NCBI GenBank assembly: GCA_041477815.1
Contig: JBGOUV010000003.1
Location: 1 to 47,435, forward strand
DNA from: JBGOUV01 sp041477815
GTDB lineage: Bacteria > Acidobacteriota > Terriglobia > Bryobacterales > JACQDG01
Length of the DNA stretch: 47,435 nucleotides
Direction of reading: 5' to 3'
The position numbers were made by a program, and so were the translations under genes. Under the pieces are notes generated by a model. That model made no database searches. It was given only the letters and a program-made list of their open reading frames with translations, and was not told where the DNA came from. Within the stretch, counting starts at the first letter, position 1, and each line of letters starts with the position of its first letter. This document shows positions 18,652 through 27,279 of this stretch, in pieces.

Positions 18652-19029
18652 TTACGTCTGGATTCTGGCGGCGAAGCAAAGGGAGTGGCCGCCCGGCTCG
18701 CGGACCACGATCTCGCGCATGCCGTAGAAAGTATCGCGCACCGGCACCACCACCTCGCAGCCGTCCACGCGCCGCAGCAGATCGGCGAAATCATCCACCT
18801 CGATGAAGAGGCAGCCGGAGGGCCGGGCCAGGTCGAGCAGTGCCGGCATATCTTTCTCCAGGCTCGTCCGGGTCTGCAGCATGATCTCGGCCGGTCCGTG
18901 GATCAGCATGGCGAAGCCGAGCCGATCGCCCTCGGGCACCTCGACTGTCTTGGTAAATTCTAGCCGGTCGATCCAAAAGGGAAGCGACGGCTCGATGGCG
19001 TCGACGAAGAGAACGGGAGTGATTTTCAT
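18652..19029 (-). CDS. VOC-superfamily (glyoxalase/bleomycin-resistance-like) protein
   Basis: A 125-residue single-domain protein with a beta-alpha-beta-beta-beta pattern: KITPVLFVDAIEPSLPFWID at the N-terminus, FAMLIHGPAEIMLQTR, CLFIEVDDFADLLRRV, and the C-terminal REIVVREPGGHSLCFAAR. The conserved E/H pairs of metal-binding members are only partly present (H and E of EPGGH are kept), so it could be a ligand-binding rather than catalytic member. Its ATG overlaps the stop of the AraC-type gene by 4 nt (19026-19029). Confidence 0.85.
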   Translation of the reverse strand: MKITPVLFVDAIEPSLPFWIDRLEFTKTVEVPEGDRLGFAMLIHGPAEIMLQTRTSLEKDMPALLDLARPSGCLFIEVDDFADLLRRVDGCEVVVPVRDTFYGMREIVVREPGGHSLCFAARIQT

Positions 19030-19767
19030 GCTCCCGATGCTAGCGGGGGAGCGGGAGCGGGCGATTGGAAAAATCGGACATAGTCGCCGGGGGCGGCGCC
19101 GGCGAACTCGTGAAAATCCCGGATGAGGTGGGCCTGGTCGTAGTAGCCGCAGTCGGCGGCCAGACCGGCCCAGTCGCCGCGGTGGCGGGGGAGGTGGCCG
19201 AGGGTGTGGCGGAAGCGGAGGATGCGGCAAAACTGCTTGGGAGTAAGACCGGTCTGGTCGAGGAAGAGGCGGCGGAGCTGCCGGGAGCTGAGACCGGTGT
19301 GGCGGGCCAACTCGTCGAGCCGGACGTTGCCGTGCCGCGCCACCAGCCACCCCGCCGCCTGTTGGACCAAGCCGGGGGGCGCCGGATCGAGATGCGCCTC
19401 CAGCACGGCGAGGGGAGACGAGGCGTCCTCCAGCCGGCGGCGAAGCCTCTCAGCCGCGGGAGCCCCAGAGGTTGGACAAGGCGATGGATTGGTCGGTGAG
19501 GACGGGACCCGGCACGGGGAGAAAGCTGTAGGCTCGCGCCGGGCGGAACCGGACGCCGCAGATAAACTGCCCGGCGGGCAGGTCGAAGCGCTGTGGCCGG
19601 GTCATGGTTCCGACCGCGCGGAGCTCGGCGGGCCGCGAAAATACGATGTCCACGCAGCCGTCCGGCAGCACGGGATAGCCGGGACGGGCCTCGCCCGCCT
19701 CGAGGCTCCAGAAGCACTCGACGTCGGCTGCCAGCCGCGGTGACGGTGCAAACTCGCAGTATTTCAT
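19026..19767 (-). pseudogene. AraC-family transcriptional regulator, frameshifted
   Basis: Two parts of one regulator lie in different frames. The 5' part (19767-19450) is the N-terminal sensing domain (MKYCEFAPSPRLAADVECFW, then LPDGCVDIVF and FICGVRFRPA), ending at WGSRG-stop. The 3' part (from about 19459) reads AERLRRRLEDASSPLAVLEA and then an AraC HTH pair (LDELARHTGLSSRQLRRLF, YYDQAHLIRDFHEFAGAAPG). Removing one G near 19455 joins the frames as WGSRAERLRRRLED, so there is a single-base insertion or a sequencing error. It overlaps the VOC gene at one end and the DUF4136 gene at the other by 4 nt each, so it was built as part of this operon. Confidence 0.82.
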
Positions 19768-20267
19768 TTCCTTTTTGGCGGGTACTTCTCGAAGGCCTTT
19801 TTGACGTCCTTGTCGATGTGCTCTTCGATCTTGGAAGGGTTGTTGCCGCTGTCGGTGCAGGTGGCGCGCCAGACCAGCTCGCGTTTCGGGGCGTCGCGGA
19901 GGTCGATGACCAGAGTGCCCTGAGTGTAGCGATGGGCCACTCGGCGCGTCCGTAAGCCACGCCAGCCGGCCGGAACCAGGTCGACGTCCCGTTTGTCGAT
20001 GGCGCCCAGGACGTAGGTCACCACCAGGTCGGGGCGCTCGGGAGTTTCTTGCAATCCCTTGGCCGAGAGCTGGGTGCGGAGGGCGTTTTCGATCCTTTTC
20101 TGCACCAGTGAATTGTCCAACGCGGGATGCTTGCTGCGGATCCGCCCGTTTCGGATCGCGTAGGTTTTGTACTTCGAGAAGTCGATCGACGCATCGAACT
20201 CCTCATGGATTTTCTGGGCCGGCAAGGTCACCGCGGCCAGGGCGAGGAGAAGCGGCAGTTTCTTCAT
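19764..20267 (-). CDS. DUF4136-type exported protein
   Basis: A 167-residue protein with a signal peptide (MKKLPLLLALAAVTLPAQ). The DUF4136 pattern follows: FDASIDFSKYKTYAI, VQKRIENALRTQLSAKGLQE, DLVVTYVLGAIDKRDV, GTLVIDLRDAPKRELVWRA and KDVKKAFEKYPPK. There is no Cys for lipid attachment, although many family members are lipoproteins. The function is unknown. It is divergent from the SpoU methyltransferase gene with 29 bp between the start codons. A TAGAAT lies 7 nt before its ATG. Confidence 0.85.
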   Translation of the reverse strand: MKKLPLLLALAAVTLPAQKIHEEFDASIDFSKYKTYAIRNGRIRSKHPALDNSLVQKRIENALRTQLSAKGLQETPERPDLVVTYVLGAIDKRDVDLVPAGWRGLRTRRVAHRYTQGTLVIDLRDAPKRELVWRATCTDSGNNPSKIEEHIDKDVKKAFEKYPPKRK

Positions 20268-20274
20268 GGGCTTA

Positions 20275-20280
20275 ATTCTA
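20275..20280 (-). promoter_or_regulatory. -10 hexamer (TAGAAT) 7 nt before the DUF4136 start
   Basis: TAGAAT on the minus strand ends 7 nt before the ATG at 20267, in a divergent 29-bp spacer where a promoter must exist. The spacing predicts transcription starting at or next to the start codon (leaderless). Confidence 0.5.
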
Positions 20281-20296
20281 TTACGATGGAGTCGCC

Positions 20297-21088
20297 ATGG
20301 GAAAGGCGACCCTCGTCACCAGCGCCTCCAATCCGGTACTGAAGGAGATCCGGCGGGCGGCGGCGCGCGGGGGTCGAACAACGGAAGGATGGATGGTGGT
20401 AGAGACGTTCCATCTGCTGGAGGAGGCGTTGCGAAGCGGCTTGGCGGTCCCGGTGGTGGTAGCGGCCGAGGGAGTGCGGGGCGAGGTAGAGAGCCACGTC
20501 CGAGGGCGCGACGGAGTCAGGGTGTTGGTGGTGAGCGACTCGTTGCTTGCACGGGTGGGGAGCACCGAAACCGCCCAGGGGGTGATCGCCCTGGTGCGTC
20601 CGCCCGAGTGGAAGCTGGAACAAGTGTTTGCCGGGGTGCCCCTGGTGGTGGTGCTCGACGGGGTCCAGGACCCAGGTAACGCGGGGGCGATCGTGCGTGC
20701 GGCGGAGGCGTTCGGGGCGAGCGGGGTGCTGTTCCTGAAGGGGACGGTGAGCCCTTATCATCCCAAGACCATTCGGGCCGCAGCGGGGTCGCTGTTCCGG
20801 CTGCCTTTCCTCGCGGGGCTCGACGCCGAGCCGGTGCAGGCCGCACTGCGGCAACGCCAGGTGTGTCTCTATGCGACTGACCCGCGGGGCGACGTGCCGC
20901 TGGCGCGGGCCGATCTGCGGGGTCCGGCGGCCCTGGTGATCGGATCGGAGGCCCAAGGGGTGCAGATGAGACTCGCGGAGAACAGCGTCAAGTTGCGGAT
21001 TCCCACCCGGGCCGTAGAGTCGCTGAACGCGGCGGTGGCGGCGGGCGTGGTGCTGTACGAAGCCGCGCGCCAGAGGACTCCGGCATGA
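20297..21088 (+). CDS. SpoU/TrmH-family RNA 2'-O-methyltransferase
   Basis: A 263-residue SPOUT methyltransferase that uses S-adenosylmethionine to methylate a ribose in rRNA or tRNA. An N-terminal substrate-binding domain (SASNPVLKEIRRAAARGG, GWMVVETFHLLEEAL) is followed by the knotted catalytic domain. Motif 1 is DPGNAGAIVRAAEAFGASGV, motif 2 is LVIGSEAQG, and motif 3 is IPTRAVESLNAAVAAGVVLYEA with the conserved SLNAA. ATG at 20297 has GGAG five nt upstream. It overlaps rarA by 4 nt (21085-21088), so they are coupled. The target nucleotide cannot be deduced. Confidence 0.93.
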   Translation: MGKATLVTSASNPVLKEIRRAAARGGRTTEGWMVVETFHLLEEALRSGLAVPVVVAAEGVRGEVESHVRGRDGVRVLVVSDSLLARVGSTETAQGVIALVRPPEWKLEQVFAGVPLVVVLDGVQDPGNAGAIVRAAEAFGASGVLFLKGTVSPYHPKTIRAAAGSLFRLPFLAGLDAEPVQAALRQRQVCLYATDPRGDVPLARADLRGPAALVIGSEAQGVQMRLAENSVKLRIPTRAVESLNAAVAAGVVLYEAARQRTPA

Positions 21089-22377
21089 GCCTGTTTGACG
21101 CAGCTCCGGCGCCCCACGCCGACGCGGCCACGCCGCTCGCCGAGCGGATGCGGCCGGAGCGTCTGGAAGACTTCCTCGGCCAGGAGCACATCCTGGGACC
21201 GGGCAAGCCGCTGCGCGCCCAGATCGAGCGCGACCAGCTCTCCTCGATGATCCTGTGGGGGCCGCCCGGAGTCGGCAAGACCACCCTGGCCCGGATCATC
21301 GCGCGGCTGACCCACGGTGAATTTGTGCCCTTCAGCGCGGTGTTGGGTGGCATCAAAGAGATCAAGGCCGTCATGGTGGAGGCGGAGAAGCTCCGCCGGT
21401 ATGGCCGGCGGACCATTCTGTTTGTCGACGAGATCCACCGCTTCAACAAGGCGCAGCAGGACGCGTTCCTGCCCTACGTCGAGCGGGGCGACATCGTCTT
21501 GATTGGGGCGACCACCGAGAATCCGTCGTTCGAGGTGAATGCGGCGTTGTTGTCGCGGGCCAAGGTGTACGTCCTGCGGGCGCTGGCGCTGGAGGAGATC
21601 GAAGCGCTGCTGGCGGGGGCCGCCGCAAGAATGCAGTGGAAGATTTCTCCGGAGCTGCAGCACCAGATCGCGATTTTCTCCGGGGGCGACGCGCGCACGG
21701 CGTACAACACCCTGGAAGCCGCCGCGCAAACCTCGCCGGAGATCACCGCGCAGGCGGTGGAAGACGCCATCCAACGCAAGGTGGCGCTCTACGACAAGGC
21801 CGGCGAGCAGCATTTCAATCTGATCTCGGCGCTGCACAAGAGCGTGCGGGCGTCCGATCCCGACGCGGCGCTCTACTGGCTGGGACGGATGCTGGCAGCC
21901 GGCGAGGACCGCCTGTACCTGGCGCGGCGCCTGATGCGGATGGCCATCGAGGACATCGGACTGGCCGATCCGAGGGCGCTGGAGCAAGGGGTAGCGGCGA
22001 TGCAGGCGGTGCATTTCCTGGGACAGCCGGAAGGCGACCTGGCGCTCGGACAATTGGCCGTGTACCTGGCGTGTTCGCCGAAGTCGGATTCCGTGTACCG
22101 GGCCATGGGTCGCGTGAACGAGGACGCCGAGAAGACGGCCGCCGAGCCGGTCCCGCTACACTTGCGGAACGCCCCCACTGGCCTGATGGCCTCGTGGGGC
22201 TACGGCCAAGGCTACGAGCACGCCCACGTGTTCGAGGACGCCATCACCGGCATGGAGTGCCTGCCCGAGTCGCTAAGCGGAAAGCGGTATTATTTCCCCA
22301 CCGACCGCGGCGCCGAAAAGCGCATCGCCGACCGCATGGCCGAGGTCGAGGAGAAGAAGCGGAAACGGCGCGAATGA
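21085..22377 (+). CDS. rarA: Replication-associated recombination protein RarA/MgsA
   Basis: A 430-residue AAA+ ATPase of the RarA/MgsA/WRNIP1 family that acts at stalled replication forks. Walker A is GPPGVGKT (59-66), Walker B/DExH is FVDEIHRFNKAQQDAFLP (around D115), and sensor I is IGATTENPSF. The C-terminal MgsA domain (about 260-425) mediates tetramer formation and contains ARRLMRMAIEDIGLADP and SPKSDSVYRAMGRV. The full-length family size is kept. Its last 436 bp have a second, colinear copy at 26837-27272. Confidence 0.96.
   Translation: MSLFDAAPAPHADAATPLAERMRPERLEDFLGQEHILGPGKPLRAQIERDQLSSMILWGPPGVGKTTLARIIARLTHGEFVPFSAVLGGIKEIKAVMVEAEKLRRYGRRTILFVDEIHRFNKAQQDAFLPYVERGDIVLIGATTENPSFEVNAALLSRAKVYVLRALALEEIEALLAGAAARMQWKISPELQHQIAIFSGGDARTAYNTLEAAAQTSPEITAQAVEDAIQRKVALYDKAGEQHFNLISALHKSVRASDPDAALYWLGRMLAAGEDRLYLARRLMRMAIEDIGLADPRALEQGVAAMQAVHFLGQPEGDLALGQLAVYLACSPKSDSVYRAMGRVNEDAEKTAAEPVPLHLRNAPTGLMASWGYGQGYEHAHVFEDAITGMECLPESLSGKRYYFPTDRGAEKRIADRMAEVEEKKRKRRE
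21942..22377 (+). repeat. rarA 3' duplicated segment, copy 1
   Basis: This 436-bp segment, within intact rarA, aligns without gaps to 26837-27272 at a constant offset of 4895 bp. Positions 22063-22157 are identical to 26958-27052 over 95 bp, while flanking parts differ mainly at codon third positions. Confidence 0.85.
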
Positions 22378-22581
22378 AGATGCGCCGCGCGTTCGGGAAG
22401 CCAGAACCTCGGGATGAGTTGGAACAGCCTGGATGGGAATCTCCGAAGGCCAAAATCGGATAGGGTTTTGAGCCATGGCCCTGGAGGCGGATTGCCGATG
22501 GTCTGGCGGCACCCTACCGCCGTGCCAGAGCAGGTCCCATTTCAGCGAGGCAGTGCTTCAGGGTATGGAAGTCCAGCAAAC

Positions 22582-22611
22582 TTGAATTCAGCGGCAGCGT
22601 TATTTTATAAT
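22582..22611 (+). promoter_or_regulatory. Promoter of the FG-GAP/TIGR03437 gene (TTGAAT-18-TATAAT)
   Basis: -35 TTGAAT (22582-22587), 18-bp spacer, perfect -10 TATAAT (22606-22611), then an ATG 12 nt later at 22624. This is the best sigma-70-like promoter in the window and gives a leader of only about 5 nt, with no Shine-Dalgarno. The remaining 22378-22581 contains nothing I can assign. Confidence 0.65.
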
Positions 22612-22623
22612 GCACTCGCCGCT

Positions 22624-25600
22624 ATGCTCAGGGCCCTTACGTCTGTGTTCCTGATCTGTGCTTGCTCCTCCTCCGGGCAGGTAACTAACAATCCCCATCC
22701 GGCGGCGGCATTCCCGGGAGATTGGTTGCAGTTTCGGAGCGACCGGAAGCTCACGGGACGCTCGCGTCTGGTGGGCGGTATACTGCTTCCTGCCGTTACT
22801 TCCGCGAGCGTCGGGATTCCTCGCCGCGAAACGCTCCCGACCGTCTCCTACTCTTCCGCCATCGTGAACCTCCACACGAATCGTTTCGTGAACAACGGGC
22901 AAGCCCTCGGGGATCAGCACGCCGATGTGGTTTTCCAGAACATCCGCACATCCGATGGCTATGCGCTCCCCACGTTTGGCTTTTATTTCGGCCACACAAC
23001 CGGCACTACCAAGCTGGATCTACAGTTCGCCGGCGCGAACGATCAAAGCTTGCAGAACATTCCGGGGCTCACGCAGAATATTTTTTTCAGTGCCGACCCA
23101 TCGACGCGGGCGACCTCGATTTCGGACGTTAGTTCTTTGTCTGTCCCCTTGCAGCGTTTGATGTTTGCAATCGCGGCCAATCTCGCGAGCATTTATCAGA
23201 ATGCCTCTCGAGTGGACATGCCGCCGAACGCTTCGGGCTTTCCGGTCTGGAGCCTGAACGACGTAATCGGATTCGCCACCCCTTTCACCGATCTCCTCTT
23301 TCAGCCGAGCCCGATCCTCTGGTCCCAATTCATCGGCGCCAGACAGACATCGGTGGCGTTTCAGGCCGCTGCGGGAGCCGCAAGCACGATCAATTTGCCA
23401 GCAGCCAATTCCAACGCGGGCGCCCTGGCAGCAAATGCCACGTGGGGAATTGGCCCGCCGACCTATGATCTGAACCATAACGGCAACCCCATAACCTTGT
23501 GGATCGATGTGGGCGAGAAGATCGGGAATTTCGTGGACGGCAGCACGGCTTTCCAGAAAGTGCGGTTCGACAGCGCGTTCGGGACATGCGGCGGCGATCC
23601 CTCGGGATGCACGAATCTGCCACGGGGGTATCTGTACCAATGGCAGAACGGCAACTGGGTCGAGCAGTGGAGGACAGACCCATTTCCGATACTTTTTGAA
23701 CCTCAAACCATCGTCGGGGATTTCGACGGCGATGGCAGGCTCGAGGTGGCGGTGGAACCCTGGTACAACGTGCAGGTTTTCGATCTACTGACTGGCGCTT
23801 TGAAATACACTGCCCAATTCACGCCGGAGGGCGCGCAAAGTGGGCGCGGATATGGATGGTTCGGCGCTTTCGACCTCAACGGCGACGGGAAGCAGGAATT
23901 TGTGGCGCTTGGCGATTTCCAGAACTTGATCGCGGTGATGGGCTGGAAGAACGGCCAATTGGTGAAACTCTGGGATCACTTGATCGAAGCGCACCTCGAC
24001 GACCATCGAACGGTGCACGTGCCTGGAGCGTACCCGGTCCAGGACATCGATGGCGACGGCAAACTTGACGTGGTGACGTCCCTTTACAACGAGACCGGAG
24101 ATGGGCAATGGCACGTGGTGGCGCGCGACGGCATGACCGGAACGGTTTTGCTCGACCAGCCACAGCGGTTCCTGGTAGGGATGGCCGACGTGAATGGGGA
24201 TGGCGCGGCGGAAATGTTCACAATTACGACCAAGGGTCTGCTTGTCCCGGAGTACGGACAGGTGGACGTCGTCAATTTTCGCAGCCGGACTTTGAAGACG
24301 TTATTGGACTTGAGCGGAGTGGGGTTGGCAACGCAGCCGGTGGAGAGGCTGCCTCTGAACATAAACACGTGGGTTCAGTTAGCGGCTCCCGTCGCCGGCC
24401 CGATTGCAAATGGCGGGCTTCCGGTTTTCTTCACCCGCCGCGTAGTGGATGCGTCCAAGGGAACCATTGAGTTGACGCCATGGCAGTGGTCGAACGGAGC
24501 TTTCGCGAAGCTTGGAACCATCACCGGGCCGAATCTGCGAGTGTTGGCAACGCGGGCGGCGGCTGCAGGTTCGCCTGGCTTCCAGGTCACGGCGGCGGCG
24601 AGCGGGAATGGCGCGGGGAGCATCACCGTTAGCGGCGCAAGCGGGACCGTAGTGCAGTCGAGCTTGATCCCAGCCCCTCTTTCGAGCGTGGCCGTGGGTC
24701 ACCTCCGGCCCGGAGACCCACCTACGGTAGTTGTGCAGAACGCGCTGGAAGAACTGGTCGCGTTTCGGCCATCTTCAGCGACCGGCGGGGCGACCGTAGT
24801 GTGGACCCACCCTGGCCGCGGTGGGACGACGGGTAACCCTGAGGGCCAATATGGATTTTCTGGCCCGTTGCTGGCTTCCCTCACGGGAGATGGCACGCTC
24901 CAGACGATTGCATTCACGCGCGGGCCAGCGGGTCAGGCGAGAGTCGTTGCTATCCAACCGGACGGCCGTGACCTCTGGACCAGCGATCTCGACCGCTTTC
25001 CGGGAGCGCCCCCACCCTGGAACGCACCCGGCGCCACCCTGGCGTTTGCCGGCCGCTTGCGCAACCCGAACCACGAGGATGTCGTGGCCTTCACGCGCCG
25101 AGGCGGAACCGGTAGTGAGGAACTGAATCTACTGGACGGACTCACCGGGCAGCTTGTCTGGACCGATTCATATGGCCCCCCGGCTGCAAGCCTGCTGCCG
25201 GGCTCGAATGGGCCCGGCGGAGGCTGGGTTTCCATTTACGATTGGAACCACGATGGATTAGATGAGATCGTCAACGAGATGACGTATATTTTTTGGGTGA
25301 AGAATGGGCAGGACCAGAATCTGATTACCCGGACCTTCAATCCCGCGTTTTCGCCCGTCTTTCCAAGTTTCTCGAAGCAAGCAAATGGCGGTGTGCCAGT
25401 CGTGGCCGATTTCCTGAACAACGGCACGGATACCATCTTATTCGGGGGCAGCACATCTGCCCTCGGCCTGCTCGACCCGAATGCAAACGCAATTTGGTAC
25501 ACCACGTGGATGCCCGGGACGCCCGGATACCTCCAGGGAATCGCCGATCTGGACGGGGATGGAACCCTGTCTCTGGTGAGCGCCGGTGCGGGCCCACCGA

Positions 25601-26670
25601 GCGGGCCTTCCACTTTGAGAGTTCAACGAAGCAGCACGGGTGAACTTTTGTGGTCAATTCCTCTTCCCGAGTGCGGGACTTTCGCAGCCGGCGGATCTCC
25701 GTACCCCGCCCCTACACCGGTAACCGTTGGCGACATTAACGGCGATGGACGCGATGAGGCGATCTTTGCCTGCGGAAGCAAGATCTACGTGACTGGCGCG
25801 AACCCTGGAAACCGGTCGGGAAAAATTCTCTGGAGCCTGGACCTGGGCACGATGTTGGACACTCCCATTCTGGCGGACGCGGAGGGGAATGGACGTTTGG
25901 AGATCGTCGTCGTGGGAGCGAATGGGTACGTCTATGGCATCGGGTCGCAGCCCGGCACTGCGGCGGCAGCGGCGAATGCCCCTTCAATCCCTACGAATGG
26001 CGTCGTGGAGGGCGCCACTTTCCGCCCCGGACAAATTGCCCCCGGTGGCTGGTTCACCATCCAGGGTACGAACCTGAGCGACGGAAAATACCAGGCTGCG
26101 GCTACGCCGCTGCCACAGCAACTGGGCGGCACGGTGGTGACCGTGAACGGCCAGATCGCTCGTTTGAATTACGTCGACACCGGTCAGATCAATGCCGAAA
26201 TGCCCCCGGACATGCCAGTGGGTCCGGCGAGCGTGGTGGTTAGGACCAAGGCCGGAAGCAGCAGGAGCGCCACAGTGCAGATTGTGCCGGCCATGCCGCA
26301 GATTTTCCAATATGGCGTCAACCGGGCTGTCGCACAGAACGTGCCGGACTACCGCCTCAACGGTCCGGACAACGCGATCCCAGCGGGCGCAAGCCTGGTG
26401 GTGTACTTCACGGGAGGCGGCTTAGTGAATGGCGATCGACGGACGGGCGTACCGGCGCCACTCACGATACTGATGCAGACGAAGTTGGCGACCACGGTGA
26501 TGATCGGTGGACAGCCGGCCCAATTGGCATTCTCTGGTTTGACACCAGGATCGATCGGTTTGTACCAGGCCAACGTTACAGTTCCGGCAAGCCTTTCCCC
26601 AGGCGACTATCCGGTGACGATTAGCGTCGGGGGCGTCACGAGCAGCCCGGCGCTGATGTCGGTAAAGTAG
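22624..26670 (+). CDS. Large secreted FG-GAP/VCBS-repeat protein with C-terminal TIGR03437 domain
   Basis: A 1348-residue exported protein. The N-terminus MLRALTSVFLICACSSSGQV is a signal peptide, possibly with a lipid-attachment Cys (ICAC). From about 360 to 1095 there are repeated calcium-loop FG-GAP/VCBS motifs typical of beta-propellers: GDFDGDGRLEVAV (about 363), DLNGDGKQEFV (415), DIDGDGKLDVV (475), DVNGDGAAEMF (520), DWNHDGLDEIV (873), DLDGDGTLSLV (974) and DINGDGRDEAIF (1036). Residues about 1120-1348 form the TIGR03437 module (VVEGATFRPGQIAPGGWFTI, DTGQINAEMPPDMPVGPAS). ATG at 22624 was chosen from the signal peptide and promoter. Base use looks less GC-rich than its neighbours. It lies exactly between the two rarA copies, which suggests it arrived with that rearrangement. 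Confidence 0.85.
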   Translation: MLRALTSVFLICACSSSGQVTNNPHPAAAFPGDWLQFRSDRKLTGRSRLVGGILLPAVTSASVGIPRRETLPTVSYSSAIVNLHTNRFVNNGQALGDQHADVVFQNIRTSDGYALPTFGFYFGHTTGTTKLDLQFAGANDQSLQNIPGLTQNIFFSADPSTRATSISDVSSLSVPLQRLMFAIAANLASIYQNASRVDMPPNASGFPVWSLNDVIGFATPFTDLLFQPSPILWSQFIGARQTSVAFQAAAGAASTINLPAANSNAGALAANATWGIGPPTYDLNHNGNPITLWIDVGEKIGNFVDGSTAFQKVRFDSAFGTCGGDPSGCTNLPRGYLYQWQNGNWVEQWRTDPFPILFEPQTIVGDFDGDGRLEVAVEPWYNVQVFDLLTGALKYTAQFTPEGAQSGRGYGWFGAFDLNGDGKQEFVALGDFQNLIAVMGWKNGQLVKLWDHLIEAHLDDHRTVHVPGAYPVQDIDGDGKLDVVTSLYNETGDGQWHVVARDGMTGTVLLDQPQRFLVGMADVNGDGAAEMFTITTKGLLVPEYGQVDVVNFRSRTLKTLLDLSGVGLATQPVERLPLNINTWVQLAAPVAGPIANGGLPVFFTRRVVDASKGTIELTPWQWSNGAFAKLGTITGPNLRVLATRAAAAGSPGFQVTAAASGNGAGSITVSGASGTVVQSSLIPAPLSSVAVGHLRPGDPPTVVVQNALEELVAFRPSSATGGATVVWTHPGRGGTTGNPEGQYGFSGPLLASLTGDGTLQTIAFTRGPAGQARVVAIQPDGRDLWTSDLDRFPGAPPPWNAPGATLAFAGRLRNPNHEDVVAFTRRGGTGSEELNLLDGLTGQLVWTDSYGPPAASLLPGSNGPGGGWVSIYDWNHDGLDEIVNEMTYIFWVKNGQDQNLITRTFNPAFSPVFPSFSKQANGGVPVVADFLNNGTDTILFGGSTSALGLLDPNANAIWYTTWMPGTPGYLQGIADLDGDGTLSLVSAGAGPPSGPSTLRVQRSSTGELLWSIPLPECGTFAAGGSPYPAPTPVTVGDINGDGRDEAIFACGSKIYVTGANPGNRSGKILWSLDLGTMLDTPILADAEGNGRLEIVVVGANGYVYGIGSQPGTAAAAANAPSIPTNGVVEGATFRPGQIAPGGWFTIQGTNLSDGKYQAAATPLPQQLGGTVVTVNGQIARLNYVDTGQINAEMPPDMPVGPASVVVRTKAGSSRSATVQIVPAMPQIFQYGVNRAVAQNVPDYRLNGPDNAIPAGASLVVYFTGGGLVNGDRRTGVPAPLTILMQTKLATTVMIGGQPAQLAFSGLTPGSIGLYQANVTVPASLSPGDYPVTISVGGVTSSPALMSVK

Positions 26671-26688
26671 GACGGCTTCGCTCCAACT

Positions 26689-26708
26689 CTGGACAGGCTT
26701 TTGTCCAG
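26689..26708 (+). terminator. Hairpin after the FG-GAP gene
   Basis: CTGGACA (26689-26695) and TGTCCAG (26702-26708) form a 7-bp stem with a 6-nt T-rich loop, 18 bp after the stop codon. No T-run follows, so it is a weak terminator candidate. The rest of 26671-26831 shows a short inverted repeat around CTATGT/ACATAG but no gene. Confidence 0.35.
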
Positions 26709-26831
26709 TGCTTCGGGATTCAGACACGCTTGCCGAAAGCTCACTTCACAATGCGCCTTACGCTGCGATGTAGGATTCCTTCCAAGAACTATGTCAGCAA
26801 CATAGGATCTTACCAATAATCGTGGCAAGAA

Positions 26832-27272
26832 ATGTCGGCCATAGAGGACATCGGCCTGGCCGACCCTGGCGCCCTGGAGCAGGCCGTCGCCGCCATGCAG
26901 GCCGTGCACTTCCTGGGACAGCCGGAAGGCGACCTGACGCTCGGGCAGTTGGCCGTCTACCTGGCGTGTTCGCCGAAGTCGGATTCCGTGTACCGGGCCA
27001 TGGGTCGCGTGAACGAGGACGCCGAGAAGACGGCCGCCGAGCCGGTCCCGCTGCATCTGCGTAATGCCGTGACCGGGCTCATGTCGCAGTTGGGATATGC
27101 CCAGGGCTACGAGCACGCCCACCAGGCCGACGACGCCGTAGTAGGGATGGAGTGCTTGCCGGAGTCGCTGCGGGGGAAGCGGTACTACTTCCCAACCGAA
27201 CGAGGCGCTGAGAAGCGGATCGTGGAGCGGCTGCAGGAGGTCGAGCAGAAGAAACGGAAGCTGCGGGAGTGA
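26832..27272 (+). pseudogene. Partial second copy of rarA (C-terminal MgsA domain only)
   Basis: A 146-residue open frame starting ATGTCGGCC and continuing AIEDIGLADPGALEQAVAAM to the RarA C-terminus. It corresponds to residues about 286-430 of the intact RarA upstream, with no gaps. It lacks Walker motifs, the AAA+ domain and the first part of the MgsA domain, so it cannot be an ATPase. The frame is fully open, has its own ATG with a poor ribosome binding site, and differs from the parent mostly by synonymous changes. It may therefore be either a remnant kept in frame by gene conversion or an expressed tetramerisation-domain fragment. Homology begins abruptly at 26837, the apparent breakpoint. 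Confidence 0.85.
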
Positions 27273-27279
27273 GGGGGGC

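Noticed and set aside
22414..22623. Extending the FG-GAP protein upstream to 22414
   Set aside because: The extra 70 codons are open but lack any signal peptide, and a perfect promoter lies at 22582-22611, just before the ATG that begins a good signal sequence.
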